Shown here in pieces: positions 37,774 through 45,573 of a stretch of DNA of 64,000 bases. A model generated the notes under the pieces. The model saw only the letters and a program-made list of their open reading frames with translations. It searched no databases and was not told where the DNA came from. The stretch is from assembly GCA_913058245.1 (NCBI GenBank), contig CAJXQJ010000002.1, positions 62,001-126,000 on the forward strand, written 5' to 3'. Numbering within the stretch: the stretch's first letter is position 1; every line of letters begins with the position of its first letter. The translations under genes and the position numbers were made by a program. Source of the stretch: an uncultured Colwellia sp. (lineage in GTDB: Bacteria > Pseudomonadota > Gammaproteobacteria > Enterobacterales > Alteromonadaceae).

Positions 37774-39195
37774 TTATGTTGCTTGTGTTGTTTGCAATTG
37801 ATTTAAATATTCCTGCTCGGATATCGGTATCGATAACCTGTCAGGTAGCCATGCCCTGCTGTAAGGCTCGGTAATGCCCTGTAAGAATTTCTGAATAATG
37901 TCACTGTCTGACATATCGCAAAGTACACGCATCATGTTGATGGCCTTACGAGTCGAAATAACTTGGTTTTCAATAATGCGGTCAACGGTCATTTTGGCCT
38001 TTTTGATGGTGGTCTTAATAACGCTTTGCGCTTCATTTAGAAACGCTAATGCGGGATAAGCACCAGCTAGGTATTCACTGGGTTTAATCATGGTTTCAAG
38101 TGGAATAACCCGCTGGCTAGAATGAAGCTCTAATTCCCAACGTACCCATTTATCATTTGGGTCACCCATTTGAATGCCTTTCTCATAAACACGTAATAAC
38201 TTGCCTGACTCACGTGAGCCGACATACAACGAGCGACCTTTATCAGGTATAAAGCGAAAGTCTTTGCAGAGTTCTTTTTTAACTTTTTTGGTGAGGTGGC
38301 CTGATTCGATATACATGTAAACGGCAGGTCTACCGCCTGAGCAGAAGCCGCCCTTTTTGGCATATTTACGGGCAATGTTGACTGAGCGTGAGCCACTAAA
38401 ATCATCGTGAGCTAAATCAATACGAGTGATTTTAATTTCAGGAATGTTTTTAACTTCGTCATAAAGGCGGTTTAAATCTAAGGCATCACAACCTAGCCCC
38501 ATAAAGGAAACATAACAGCCGAGGTTTTTACCGCCCCAACAGATAATACCTGCGTGTTCACCATCAGCGTAAAGGTTGGCGGAATAGGTGTAGTTAAATC
38601 GCCCTGCAGCATTGTTTTGTACTGTCCACATATAGGTTTCAGATGTGAACACATGGTTGAGGCGGCATACGAAACGTTCAGCTTCACCACAGCACAAAGT
38701 ATCGAGCATATTGACGCCGATGTTATCGAGTAGATTATCGAGTCGGTCACCATATTTGGCTGACGTATCGACCTCTAATTCGCCTTTGAACATATGGTTT
38801 AATTCATGGCGAGCAGCGACTTCGCTTTCAGCTAACGATAGGCTTGATAGGTCTAAGTTTTTATAACTGCGTTCGTTATATTCACGGGTGATTTTGCGAC
38901 AAGCATTGTCGTAAACATTGAGAATGTCTTGATAGGCATTGGTATCAAAGGCGTTAACGCTGATGAGTTGTTCGTTCTTGGTACGTTCAAGTAAGTTTAA
39001 ACGACGCGCCAGTGAGCTTTCTTTGGCCTCAGTGATAATCCCTGTTTTGACACAGGCGCCTATTTTGGCCAGATGTTTAACACGCAGTAGCCCTTCAGGT
39101 GACCACGTTAAGGAAAGTGCATCCACTTTACACGGTATGTTGGTAACGGGTTTAGCATCCGTTGCAGGTATGCGTGATTTGAAATTACTGGTCAT
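37774..39195 (-). CDS. phage replication initiation protein (Rep_trans type)
   Basis: A 473-residue protein of the replication initiation factor family (Rep_trans, as in CTX phage RstA). The conserved block is IKITRIDLAHDDFSGSRSVNIARKYAKKGGF, followed by SLYVGSRESGKLLRVYEKGIQMG and WVRWELELHSSQRVIP, which contain the usual acidic and Tyr residues. It would nick the origin for rolling-circle replication. The ATG at 39195 has AGGAG six bases upstream and overlaps the previous gene's end. Confidence 0.85.
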   Translation of the reverse strand: MTSNFKSRIPATDAKPVTNIPCKVDALSLTWSPEGLLRVKHLAKIGACVKTGIITEAKESSLARRLNLLERTKNEQLISVNAFDTNAYQDILNVYDNACRKITREYNERSYKNLDLSSLSLAESEVAARHELNHMFKGELEVDTSAKYGDRLDNLLDNIGVNMLDTLCCGEAERFVCRLNHVFTSETYMWTVQNNAAGRFNYTYSANLYADGEHAGIICWGGKNLGCYVSFMGLGCDALDLNRLYDEVKNIPEIKITRIDLAHDDFSGSRSVNIARKYAKKGGFCSGGRPAVYMYIESGHLTKKVKKELCKDFRFIPDKGRSLYVGSRESGKLLRVYEKGIQMGDPNDKWVRWELELHSSQRVIPLETMIKPSEYLAGAYPALAFLNEAQSVIKTTIKKAKMTVDRIIENQVISTRKAINMMRVLCDMSDSDIIQKFLQGITEPYSRAWLPDRLSIPISEQEYLNQLQTTQAT

Positions 39196-39397
39196 CGAAC
39201 GCTCCTGAATCATGAAGCTCTTGCCAGTTGTCGTCAGTAACTTCGACTAAGTTGAAGTCCTTACCGTAGATTGGTTGTAGGAATGCGATTAACGATATTA
39301 AGTTCGAAAAGTGATGCACGTCGCCTTTGTGCTGAATAGCCACATCGCCCCATGCTTCTTTTTGAAAGTAGATATCTTTGATTTCAGAGTAAGGCAT
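39185..39397 (-). CDS. small phage protein of unknown function
   Basis: A 70-residue acidic soluble protein (MPYSEIKDIYFQKEAWGDV). Its end overlaps the start of the replication gene by 11 bases and its start lies two bases after the upstream gene, so the three are translated together. No family recognised. Confidence 0.65.
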   Translation of the reverse strand: MPYSEIKDIYFQKEAWGDVAIQHKGDVHHFSNLISLIAFLQPIYGKDFNLVEVTDDNWQELHDSGAFDDQ

Positions 39398-39399
39398 GG

Positions 39400-39642
39400 T
39401 TATGCGGCCTTCTCTGCTTCAGCACGAATTGCGGCCATGTTGATGAAGGTTTTTTCGCGTGCTTTTTGTTTGGTTTTTATCGGTAAACGACCTTGGTGAA
39501 TTTGTTGGCGTACGTTGCCTACAGTGTCGTTTGTTATACGTGCGTAATCTTCTACGCTGAGGAATGGGAGCGATGAACACACAATATCGCGCTTTAGAGA
39601 TTCAAATTGTGAGTCTGTAAGTGTAATATTGCCTGTTAACAT
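39400..39642 (-). CDS. small phage DNA-binding (excisionase/Cox-like) protein
   Basis: An 80-residue protein. The middle (FLSVEDYARITNDTVGNVRQQIHQGRLPI) is a winged-helix excisionase-type DNA-binding motif: helix, turn, recognition helix, then the GRLPI wing. First gene of the phage operon, divergent from the repressor. It may be an excisionase or an early regulator. Confidence 0.7.
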   Translation of the reverse strand: MLTGNITLTDSQFESLKRDIVCSSLPFLSVEDYARITNDTVGNVRQQIHQGRLPIKTKQKAREKTFINMAAIRAEAEKAA

Positions 39643-39659
39643 AAATTATCGTCCATAAT

Positions 39660-39676
39660 AGTAACTGACAGTTACT
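39660..39676. promoter_or_regulatory. palindromic operator between repressor and phage operon
   Basis: AGTAACTG-A-CAGTTACT is a perfect 8-bp dyad in the divergent region. Further GTTAC(T) half-sites lie at 39714 and 39734. Likely the binding site of the adjacent repressor. Confidence 0.65.
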
Positions 39677-39758
39677 TTGAATAACTAGATGTCAGAATCA
39701 TAGACGAACAAAATGTTACCTCCAAGACTATTTGTTACTTTTAAATAAGGTTTTCTCT

Positions 39759-40154
39759 ATGCACATGATTTCAAAAGATATTTTTTCTAGGTTAATGGAC
39801 ATTACTGGAATTAATACTTTGACAGGCTTATCAAAAGAGCTTGGATACACAGAAAACTGGGGAACAACCACAAGAAAAAGAGGTGGGATTCCTTTTGAAG
39901 CTTGTGCACAAATATCTGAAAAACATAATGTTTCGATGGATTTTCTTTTATATGGAATTGATAACGAAAGAAAAGAATTAGATGTTAATGATCTAAAAGT
40001 AGCAGTAACCGAAGGGTTATTTACGCTGATTCAATTGAAATTAATGGAACCAGCAGAAGGCGTGAAGATATCAACAATGGCAACGGCAATAACCGATGAG
40101 ATTATTACCAATTGCGATATTGAAAATAAGCTAGAATCTAAAAAAACTATTTAA
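39759..40154 (+). CDS. phage CI-type repressor
   Basis: A 131-residue protein. The N-terminus (ISKDIFSRLMDITGINTLTGLSKELGYTENWGTTTRKRGGIPFEA) resembles the CI-like helix-turn-helix domain of P2/186 and of inovirus repressors. The C-terminus (VAVTEGLFTLIQLKLMEPAEG) may mediate dimerisation. The ATG at 39759 has AAGG upstream. A related C-terminal fragment lies at 45719. Confidence 0.8.
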   Translation: MHMISKDIFSRLMDITGINTLTGLSKELGYTENWGTTTRKRGGIPFEACAQISEKHNVSMDFLLYGIDNERKELDVNDLKVAVTEGLFTLIQLKLMEPAEGVKISTMATAITDEIITNCDIENKLESKKTI

Positions 40155-40164
40155 ACTTTATAAA

Positions 40165-40263
40165 AAATAACGCCTTGCCAAGCGGCGAAAAATAGCTAGC
40201 TAAAATTGGCGAGGAACGAGCAAAAGCCAGCTGTTTTTTGCCCTTTTAAATGACTTGTCATAC
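40165..40263 (-). other. integron attC site 4
   Basis: A 99-bp imperfect palindrome directly after the PycC stop. The inner arms GCGGCGAAAAATAGCTAGCT and AGCCAGCTGTTTTTTGCCC pair well. The outer core reads GTCATAC instead of GTTRRRY, so this site may be weakened. Confidence 0.8.
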
Positions 40264-40264
40264 G

Positions 40265-41623
40265 TCATTTAATCATCACCCCAATCCAATCTCTAAATAG
40301 TAATCTACCGTTATTATCACTAACTTCACATTTCATTGTATGTAATCCACGGTATGAAGTACTTTCATTTAAGGTCGTTGATGCTGTAGGTAAAGGAGTA
40401 GTATTATATTTGCTTGTATGTGAGGTGAATAGTTTTCGACTAACAGGTGTATGTTCAATACCTCTTTCTTCTTCCGGTACATCTTTACCATGATTAGTTT
40501 TTACAAAATGTACAGATAATGGGAAAACCAAACCCGTTCGAGTATTTGCCGTAAGTTGAAATTCTAGTGATAAGCCTTTTTCTAAAAACTTAGATGCAGA
40601 AATATATTCTTCTTTATTCTGATCTTCAACTACAAAACAAGAGTAGCTAATTGAGGAGTGGTCTATAACGTTCGAACCTTCTATTTGTTGCCTAACTTGC
40701 CCAGGTAATGCGCTATAACCGAGGCTTTTTTTATAATTTAATAGCCTCATTTGATAATTTATAGACCTACCTTCAGAGTCAGTTAAGTTGGGAGTAACTA
40801 TAGGTTTAGCTATCTTTTCTCCTTTATTATCTTTTTCTTTAATTTTTGAATACTCTTCAGGCCAATTAATAAACTCTAATATTCCTTGACCTAACATTGT
40901 TTGATTTTTGGTAGCTAAACCTTGGAGTTTTGATGCCATATCGACAGGTAATCCAGTTGCTGATACTTCACCAACGGTTTGATAACCGAAACTTCCCCAT
41001 AACACTTCATGATCATCTCCAAAATCACAACCGACTCTAAAACCAAAATCTTTTGAATCAATTCCTTCTTTTTCCATCCATGGCTTAATACTTTGCTCTA
41101 AAAGAGCCCTAAGTGTAATAGAACAATTTATCGCATCGGCAGCAGCATTTTCTTTCTCAATATTACTACCACCAAAAAATGCCATAACAGCATCTCCCAT
41201 TAATCGATGCACATGACCGTCAAATGATCTTATAGTTTCAACGCATGTTTTTATTACGGCATTTTTAAATTGAAAAATCTTTTCTAGAGGGTATAAAAGA
41301 GAAAGCCTTGTAGACCCTTTAATATCAACAAAAAGAGTGCATACATAATGATTCTTTGTTTCATAATCATTAGCCTCTAATTCAATAAAATCAGGATGAG
41401 TGCCAATTGGTGTTGTGTTAACCCCATGTTTTCCAAATAAAGGCCTAATCTTTTGTTGTAACAAAAACTCTTCCGGAGGACCTGCTGGTAAAGTGTTGAG
41501 CGATGATGATAAAAGGCTTTCATTTCTACTCTCCAGGCCAAGTGACTTAGACTTTAATATTGCAGTAGATCGAGTATTTACTGAGTCATAAATATTTTCA
41601 AATAATGTATTTATATCCGTCAT
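40265..41623 (-). CDS. pycC: PycC-like pyrimidine cyclase of a Pycsar system
   Basis: A 452-residue protein with a class III nucleotidyl cyclase domain. The metal-binding aspartates lie in CTLFVDIKGSTRLS (Asp100) and RLMGDAVMAFFGG (Asp144). The ring continues through FRVGCDFGDDHEVLWGSFGY and SATGLPVDMASKLQ. A distinct C-terminal domain (SISYSCFVVED.. to DWIGVMIK) fits the AGS-C sensor seen in PycC proteins. In Pycsar, PycC makes cCMP or cUMP on phage infection, which activates the partner effector. It starts one base after the effector gene; both lie in one integron cassette. Confidence 0.82.
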   Translation of the reverse strand: MTDINTLFENIYDSVNTRSTAILKSKSLGLESRNESLLSSSLNTLPAGPPEEFLLQQKIRPLFGKHGVNTTPIGTHPDFIELEANDYETKNHYVCTLFVDIKGSTRLSLLYPLEKIFQFKNAVIKTCVETIRSFDGHVHRLMGDAVMAFFGGSNIEKENAAADAINCSITLRALLEQSIKPWMEKEGIDSKDFGFRVGCDFGDDHEVLWGSFGYQTVGEVSATGLPVDMASKLQGLATKNQTMLGQGILEFINWPEEYSKIKEKDNKGEKIAKPIVTPNLTDSEGRSINYQMRLLNYKKSLGYSALPGQVRQQIEGSNVIDHSSISYSCFVVEDQNKEEYISASKFLEKGLSLEFQLTANTRTGLVFPLSVHFVKTNHGKDVPEEERGIEHTPVSRKLFTSHTSKYNTTPLPTASTTLNESTSYRGLHTMKCEVSDNNGRLLFRDWIGVMIK

Positions 41624-41624
41624 T

Positions 41625-42182
41625 TCATTTAATTCCGTAAAGTATTAAAAATATTAAAGTCAATGCCAGTAATGGGATTACGGCATAAAGAATTATATTT
41701 ACTGCTATTTTCAAAACTCTGAATTTCTCATCAACAATGCATGCGACGTTGTATGTTTGTGTAGACAAATCTTTAAGCAATTTTTCTGGATTCGCTACTT
41801 TAATACTATTAAAGTAGCCTTGCCCTCCATCACTGCTATTTGCAACATCACCAAAAAATATCAAGGACTTTTCTCCCCCTATGTTTCTGGTATTCGGGAA
41901 AACGGCTCTAAATAGATTGATAATTGAAATTAAAGAAAAAGTAATTGTTAAAAGAGTGGATGTAACGAGTAAATAATATAGAACATCGCATACACCACAA
42001 GTAATATTTAAAGACATTAAACGAATTGTTAAGCCTAATATTATCGTGACAAGGAAAGACATCATTAAACCAACTTTGAAGTTTGTCGTTCCAATATAAT
42101 GATCGTACCTTTTAATGACATCGAATAAAAAATCCTGTTTTTCTTTCAAGGTATCTCCCTCTACTCTCAAAGTGAACTCCAA
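41625..42182 (-). CDS. pycTM: PycTM-like membrane effector of a Pycsar system
   Basis: A 185-residue membrane protein. An N-terminal helix (TLKEKQDFLFDVIKRYDHYIG) is followed by membrane helices at about residues 37-58, 65-92 and 160-182. Between them is a cytosolic part with the family mark SLIFFGDVANSSDGGQGYF and DLSTQTYNVACIVDEKFRVLK. These fit the DUF5706/Pycsar effector family. Binding of a cyclic pyrimidine nucleotide would damage the inner membrane and stop phage growth. Upstream partner of the cyclase gene, same cassette. Confidence 0.82.
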   Translation of the reverse strand: MEFTLRVEGDTLKEKQDFLFDVIKRYDHYIGTTNFKVGLMMSFLVTIILGLTIRLMSLNITCGVCDVLYYLLVTSTLLTITFSLISIINLFRAVFPNTRNIGGEKSLIFFGDVANSSDGGQGYFNSIKVANPEKLLKDLSTQTYNVACIVDEKFRVLKIAVNIILYAVIPLLALTLIFLILYGIK

Positions 42183-42194
42183 AGCATGACTGAC

Positions 42195-42291
42195 GTATAA
42201 CGCCTAATTAACAGGCTAAAAATTGTGGGCTAAACTTAAGCGAAGCGAAAAAGCCCGCTGATTTTAGTCCTTGTTCAATTTATTGTTAGCT
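42195..42291 (-). other. integron attC site 3
   Basis: A 97-bp imperfect palindrome between the Pycsar cassette and the 42264-42746 gene. GTATAAC (42195) faces GTTAGC (42285). AATTAACAGGCTAAAAATTG pairs with its near complement in the other arm, and the inner GGGCT pairs with AGCCC. The stop codon of the upstream gene lies inside it, as is common for cassettes. Confidence 0.87.
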
Positions 42292-42746
42292 TGCGGAACC
42301 TCTCTAGTTATTGTTTCATACCAACATTTTAATCCGAAGTATTTGCAGCGCCGAATCTCGTAGGTTTCTAATTTAGTGGCTCTTTCCTGTATTTCTTCAG
42401 CGGCTTTTCCAGCTAGAGCGCGGATTTCCGCCTGTTCTTCTTCGTTCTCGGCTATAGCGGTTGAAATTGATAGCCCAAGTTCAGGATCAAGTGAACTAAG
42501 CATGCTGATAGCTATTTTCCGCTTTTGGGCATCTTCGTCGAAGATGTTCTCTTTGAATATTTCCAAAGCCTTAACTTTGAGATTTCCCTCAGCAATTTTT
42601 TCCGCACTCTCCAACTGGGCGATTATTTGGCGCTCGGAATTTTCCTGTTGCACTAGTGTTATAGCCCATGTGGACATCACGCCAACTAATGCGATTACCA
42701 GCGGCATTAATACTATTTCGAGAATGCTTTTCTTTTCACTAGCCAT
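42264..42746 (-). CDS. cassette-encoded membrane-anchored helical protein
   Basis: A 160-residue protein with one N-terminal membrane helix (ILEIVLMPLVIALVGVMSTWAITLV) and a long charged helical region (EIFKENIFDEDAQKRKIAISMLSSLDPELGLSIS onward), perhaps HEAT-like. Two cysteines (RRCKYFGLKCWYE) lie near the end. No family recognised. Its attC and its place next to the Pycsar cassette make it a candidate accessory or defence gene, without direct evidence. Confidence 0.7.
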   Translation of the reverse strand: MASEKKSILEIVLMPLVIALVGVMSTWAITLVQQENSERQIIAQLESAEKIAEGNLKVKALEIFKENIFDEDAQKRKIAISMLSSLDPELGLSISTAIAENEEEQAEIRALAGKAAEEIQERATKLETYEIRRCKYFGLKCWYETITREVPQANNKLNKD

Positions 42747-42764
42747 ATCTCATCTCCTGAGTAA

Positions 42765-42781
42765 GCTAACAGCTTATTATG
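42765..42781 (-). other. 17-bp sequence heading the right cassette pair
   Basis: Identical to 32200-32216. Its minus-strand end GTTAGC lies about 20 bases before the first cassette gene. An ATAATCC...GGATAAT inverted repeat (42788-42813) lies just upstream. The rest of the gap to 43046 holds AT-rich DNA that recurs, decayed, at 48.65 kb. Confidence 0.6.
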
Positions 42782-43046
42782 AGGAAATAATCCTTATTTA
42801 AGGCAGGATAATTTTCTCTTCTTAATTTAATTTTACATAGTAATACTGAAATACACTTTACACTTCAATCAAATAGCTATGCACATTTAAAATAACTTCG
42901 CGTAAAAACGAGAATTATTCCTTTTTATTGGTAGAAATAAGGAATTAAAAAAATATCCTTATAAATTCGAAACACAAGGTACTTAGTACTAAAAAAAATG
43001 TCTATTACAAGACATTACAAGGTGTTAAATTTGAGGCTAACTTCCT

Positions 43047-43304
43047 TTAACGAGTACGAGAAAAGCTTTCTAATTTCACTATTTTTAATACACGTTTTTT
43101 GTTTTCATTTTCTAGTGCTTCTATTACTGATGTTTCCCATTCTTTTAAATATTTCACTCGGACATTTGGGTTAATTTTCTTTATTTCTAAATAGCGTTTT
43201 AATAACTGTTTTTCGTAATAAACAGGATCTGTTTTTTCAAGCTTTAATGCTTTGAACAGAATCATTAACACTATGACGATAAACGCCCAAACTGCACCTT
43301 CCAT
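43047..43304 (-). CDS. small membrane-anchored protein
   Basis: An 85-residue protein: N-terminal membrane helix (AVWAFIVIVLMILFKALKL), then a basic helical tail (YYEKQLLKRYLEIKKINPN). It overlaps the end of the next upstream gene by 34 bases. A decayed copy lies at about 48.8 kb in element 2, so it is a conserved element gene. Function unknown. Confidence 0.6.
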   Translation of the reverse strand: MEGAVWAFIVIVLMILFKALKLEKTDPVYYEKQLLKRYLEIKKINPNVRVKYLKEWETSVIEALENENKKRVLKIVKLESFSRTR

Positions 43305-43756
43305 TTGATGTTACATCCATAAATAAAAATACAAATGCTCAAAATATACAGTGACAAGGTAAAAGCCGAGTGAGCATTGATAAACCATAATATCGGCTCG
43401 TCACTTTCATAAACTACTACCCTAACTCTATGAATAATCATATAGCTAATGGCTATCAGGAAATATATTAAATATATCCATAATGTTGATCTAGAATGCT
43501 TTATTGTAAAAAACAGGTGTAGACCAACTGATGTTAATATCACGTTCATTGCAGCAGCTGCTGCTAGTAAATAAAACGTGTAAAAATCACCTTCTTCTTT
43601 TAAATACTGATTAAAAAGAAATGAAGCTATAGCAACTAAAATTACAATGAAGTTAGATTTGTTATTTCTTCTATTTCTATAACTAAACAAAAAACAAAAT
43701 ACGTACGCGACGAGATAAAACTTTGCAATTGTATGTGCAAGTTCTAGCGTTATCAC
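43271..43756 (-). CDS. multi-pass membrane protein of unknown function
   Basis: A 161-residue protein with about five membrane helices (FYLVAYVFCFLFSY; FIVILVAIASFLF; FYTFYLLAAAAAMNVILTSVG; IYLIYFLIAISYMII; FTLSLYILSICIFIYG). No family recognised. It overlaps both neighbours slightly, so the three minus-strand genes 43047-43944 form an operon facing away from the integrase. Confidence 0.65.
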   Translation of the reverse strand: MITLELAHTIAKFYLVAYVFCFLFSYRNRRNNKSNFIVILVAIASFLFNQYLKEEGDFYTFYLLAAAAAMNVILTSVGLHLFFTIKHSRSTLWIYLIYFLIAISYMIIHRVRVVVYESDEPILWFINAHSAFTLSLYILSICIFIYGCNIKWKVQFGRLSS

Positions 43757-43944
43757 TTCTTCACAGGTCTGGTTGGATGGCCTCCACCTTCGTTAAATAA
43801 AGCTTGTGCTTCTTTAGAAATACTTACTGTGCTTTGTGATTGGCTTGGTGATTTTTCAACATTTCGACTTGATAACTCGGTAGGTTTTACCGTGTTATTT
43901 TGCGTGTTTTGTAGGCTAACGCTAGCGTTAGAATTGATTTCCAT
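43753..43944 (-). CDS. small disordered protein of unknown function
   Basis: A 63-residue Ser/Asn/Gln-rich protein (MEINSNASVSLQNTQNNTV) ending with STVSISKEAQALFNEGG. No family recognised. The start and upstream 120 bases recur almost unchanged at 49.1-49.3 kb, though the copy there is broken. That suggests a promoter region common to this element type. Confidence 0.6.
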   Translation of the reverse strand: MEINSNASVSLQNTQNNTVKPTELSSRNVEKSPSQSQSTVSISKEAQALFNEGGGHPTRPVKK

Positions 43945-44066
43945 ATCAGTTCCTTATTCCCTATCAGGCTGATTACCTTAATGTATTATTTTAAAAATCA
44001 CAATGACCTTATAAAATAAATGTGTATTATATGTCACATAATCTCTATAAGGATATAAAGATACAT

Positions 44067-44462
44067 ATGTACAAATTCGCCCTTCTTCTATTCGTTATAT
44101 TCAGTTTCCCATCATTCGCAGGTTCAAAGTGTCAGTATGAATGGAATGCTTTGAAAAAAGTGCAATCACAGTTAAGGCACCAAAGCACACAACGGTTAAG
44201 GGACAAAGAGCATAAAAAAAACCGTGAATATCAAGATTGTCGTAAAGGAAAAACTAAGACTAAAACCTATAAACGTGCGGGTAAGAAAACAAATTTAGAA
44301 AGCTTGTTTTATGGTAAGAAACAAAAGCAATGGCTTAAGTACTATAGAACACCACAAAGTTGTAAAAAGCCAAGCACTGAACGAAAGTTAAAAGAGTGTA
44401 TTAGGCAACGAGATAAAAAGGCATACCATTTCGAGAGAGTATGGAATAGCAAACAACGATGA
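44067..44462 (+). CDS. small basic exported protein upstream of the integrase
   Basis: A 131-residue protein with a signal peptide (MYKFALLLFVIFSFPSFAGS) and a very Lys/Arg-rich mature part with four cysteines (SKCQYEW, YQDCRKG, QSCKKP, KECIRQ). The ATG at 44067 starts the signal peptide; an upstream start at 44022 is less likely. Its stop overlaps the integrase ATG (ATGA). A truncated copy begins at 49301. No family recognised. Confidence 0.65.
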   Translation: MYKFALLLFVIFSFPSFAGSKCQYEWNALKKVQSQLRHQSTQRLRDKEHKKNREYQDCRKGKTKTKTYKRAGKKTNLESLFYGKKQKQWLKYYRTPQSCKKPSTERKLKECIRQRDKKAYHFERVWNSKQR

Positions 44463-45475
44463 AAAAAATTAAGAAGGTAGAAGACGGTATATGGAAAACT
44501 GACTCTGAGAAGTCACCATATCAACTCGACTTTAGGCCTAATGGCCATAACGGTACACGTTATAAAAAAGGTTTTCTTACCTTAGGTGAAGCGCGTCGTT
44601 TTAAAAATCATCAAATAGCTATTATGAATAGCGCAAAAGATTGGGAGCCTGACCCTGATGACAATAGGCGGCTTGGAGAGCTTATTGACCTTTGGCATAA
44701 CTTGCATGGCAAAAGCTTAACCGATATTAAAAAACGTTTAGCTAAACTGAAAGCTATGTGTGAGGCAATGGGTAACCCTATTGCCAGAAAGATTACGAGT
44801 AGCGATTGGACTGAATATAGAGCTTTGCGTCTTGATAAGGTTTCCATTAAAACGGTTAACAATGAGCAAACTTATCTTAATGCATTATTTAATGAGTTAA
44901 TACGCTTAAATGAGATTGCTGTTAATCCGATTAGAAATGTTAGAGCGCTTAAATATAAGCAGCCAGAAATGGGCTTTTTATCTCCTGAAGAAATAACTGT
45001 TTTGTTGGAAGAGTTAAAAAACTCTAGAAATAAAGATGCGTATATTGTTACTAAAATAGCGCTATCGACTGGTGCTAGGTGGGGCGAAGCTGAAAGCCTT
45101 ACCGATAGGCAAATTAATAATAATCGAATTATTTATACCAATACTAAAGGTAAGAAAAACCGAATTATTCCCATTGATGATGAATTAGCAAAAGAGATCC
45201 CAATCAAGAAAGGTCGATTGTTTAGTAGTTGTATTGGGGCATTTAGAAAAGCATTAGAGCGGACGGCGGTTCGACTTCCTAAAGGACAAGCAAGTCACGT
45301 TTTAAGACATACCTTTGCAAGTCATTTCATGATGAGTGGCGGCAATATTTTGGTATTACAACAGGTATTAGGTCACGCTAGTATTAACGATACGATGAAG
45401 TATGCACATTTCAGTAAAGCGCATTTAGAAGATGTTGTGCGATTTAATCCGTTGAATCAATTAGTACCCAATTAA
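44459..45475 (+). CDS. int: tyrosine site-specific integrase
   Basis: A 338-residue phage-type integrase. It has an N-terminal arm-binding part (SPYQLDFRPNGHNGTRYKKGFLTLGEA), a core-binding helical domain, and the catalytic domain with Arg207 (STGARWGEAESL), His280 and Arg283 (ASHVLRHTFASHF), His306 (VLGHASIND) and Tyr315 (MKYAHF). It lacks the extra helix region of integron integrases. The att site lies 98 bases downstream, the usual layout. It would recombine the ssrA 3' end with the element. Confidence 0.92.
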   Translation: MKKIKKVEDGIWKTDSEKSPYQLDFRPNGHNGTRYKKGFLTLGEARRFKNHQIAIMNSAKDWEPDPDDNRRLGELIDLWHNLHGKSLTDIKKRLAKLKAMCEAMGNPIARKITSSDWTEYRALRLDKVSIKTVNNEQTYLNALFNELIRLNEIAVNPIRNVRALKYKQPEMGFLSPEEITVLLEELKNSRNKDAYIVTKIALSTGARWGEAESLTDRQINNNRIIYTNTKGKKNRIIPIDDELAKEIPIKKGRLFSSCIGAFRKALERTAVRLPKGQASHVLRHTFASHFMMSGGNILVLQQVLGHASINDTMKYAHFSKAHLEDVVRFNPLNQLVPN

Positions 45476-45573
45476 TACCCATAAGCATTAACAAACCATA
45501 TAAAACACTAACAAGCTATAACGCTAACCAATTGATAATAATGCAAGTAATTGATTTATATAGTTGTTATATA

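Noticed and set aside
41625-42182. Holin-like phage lysis protein
   Set aside because: Filamentous phages do not lyse, and the SLIFFGDVA block plus the adjoining cyclase fit a Pycsar effector better.
44459-45475. Integrase as an integron integrase (IntI) that could explain the cassettes
   Set aside because: It has the R-H-R-H-Y core but no IntI-specific insert, and it sits beside an ssrA att site as phage integrases do.
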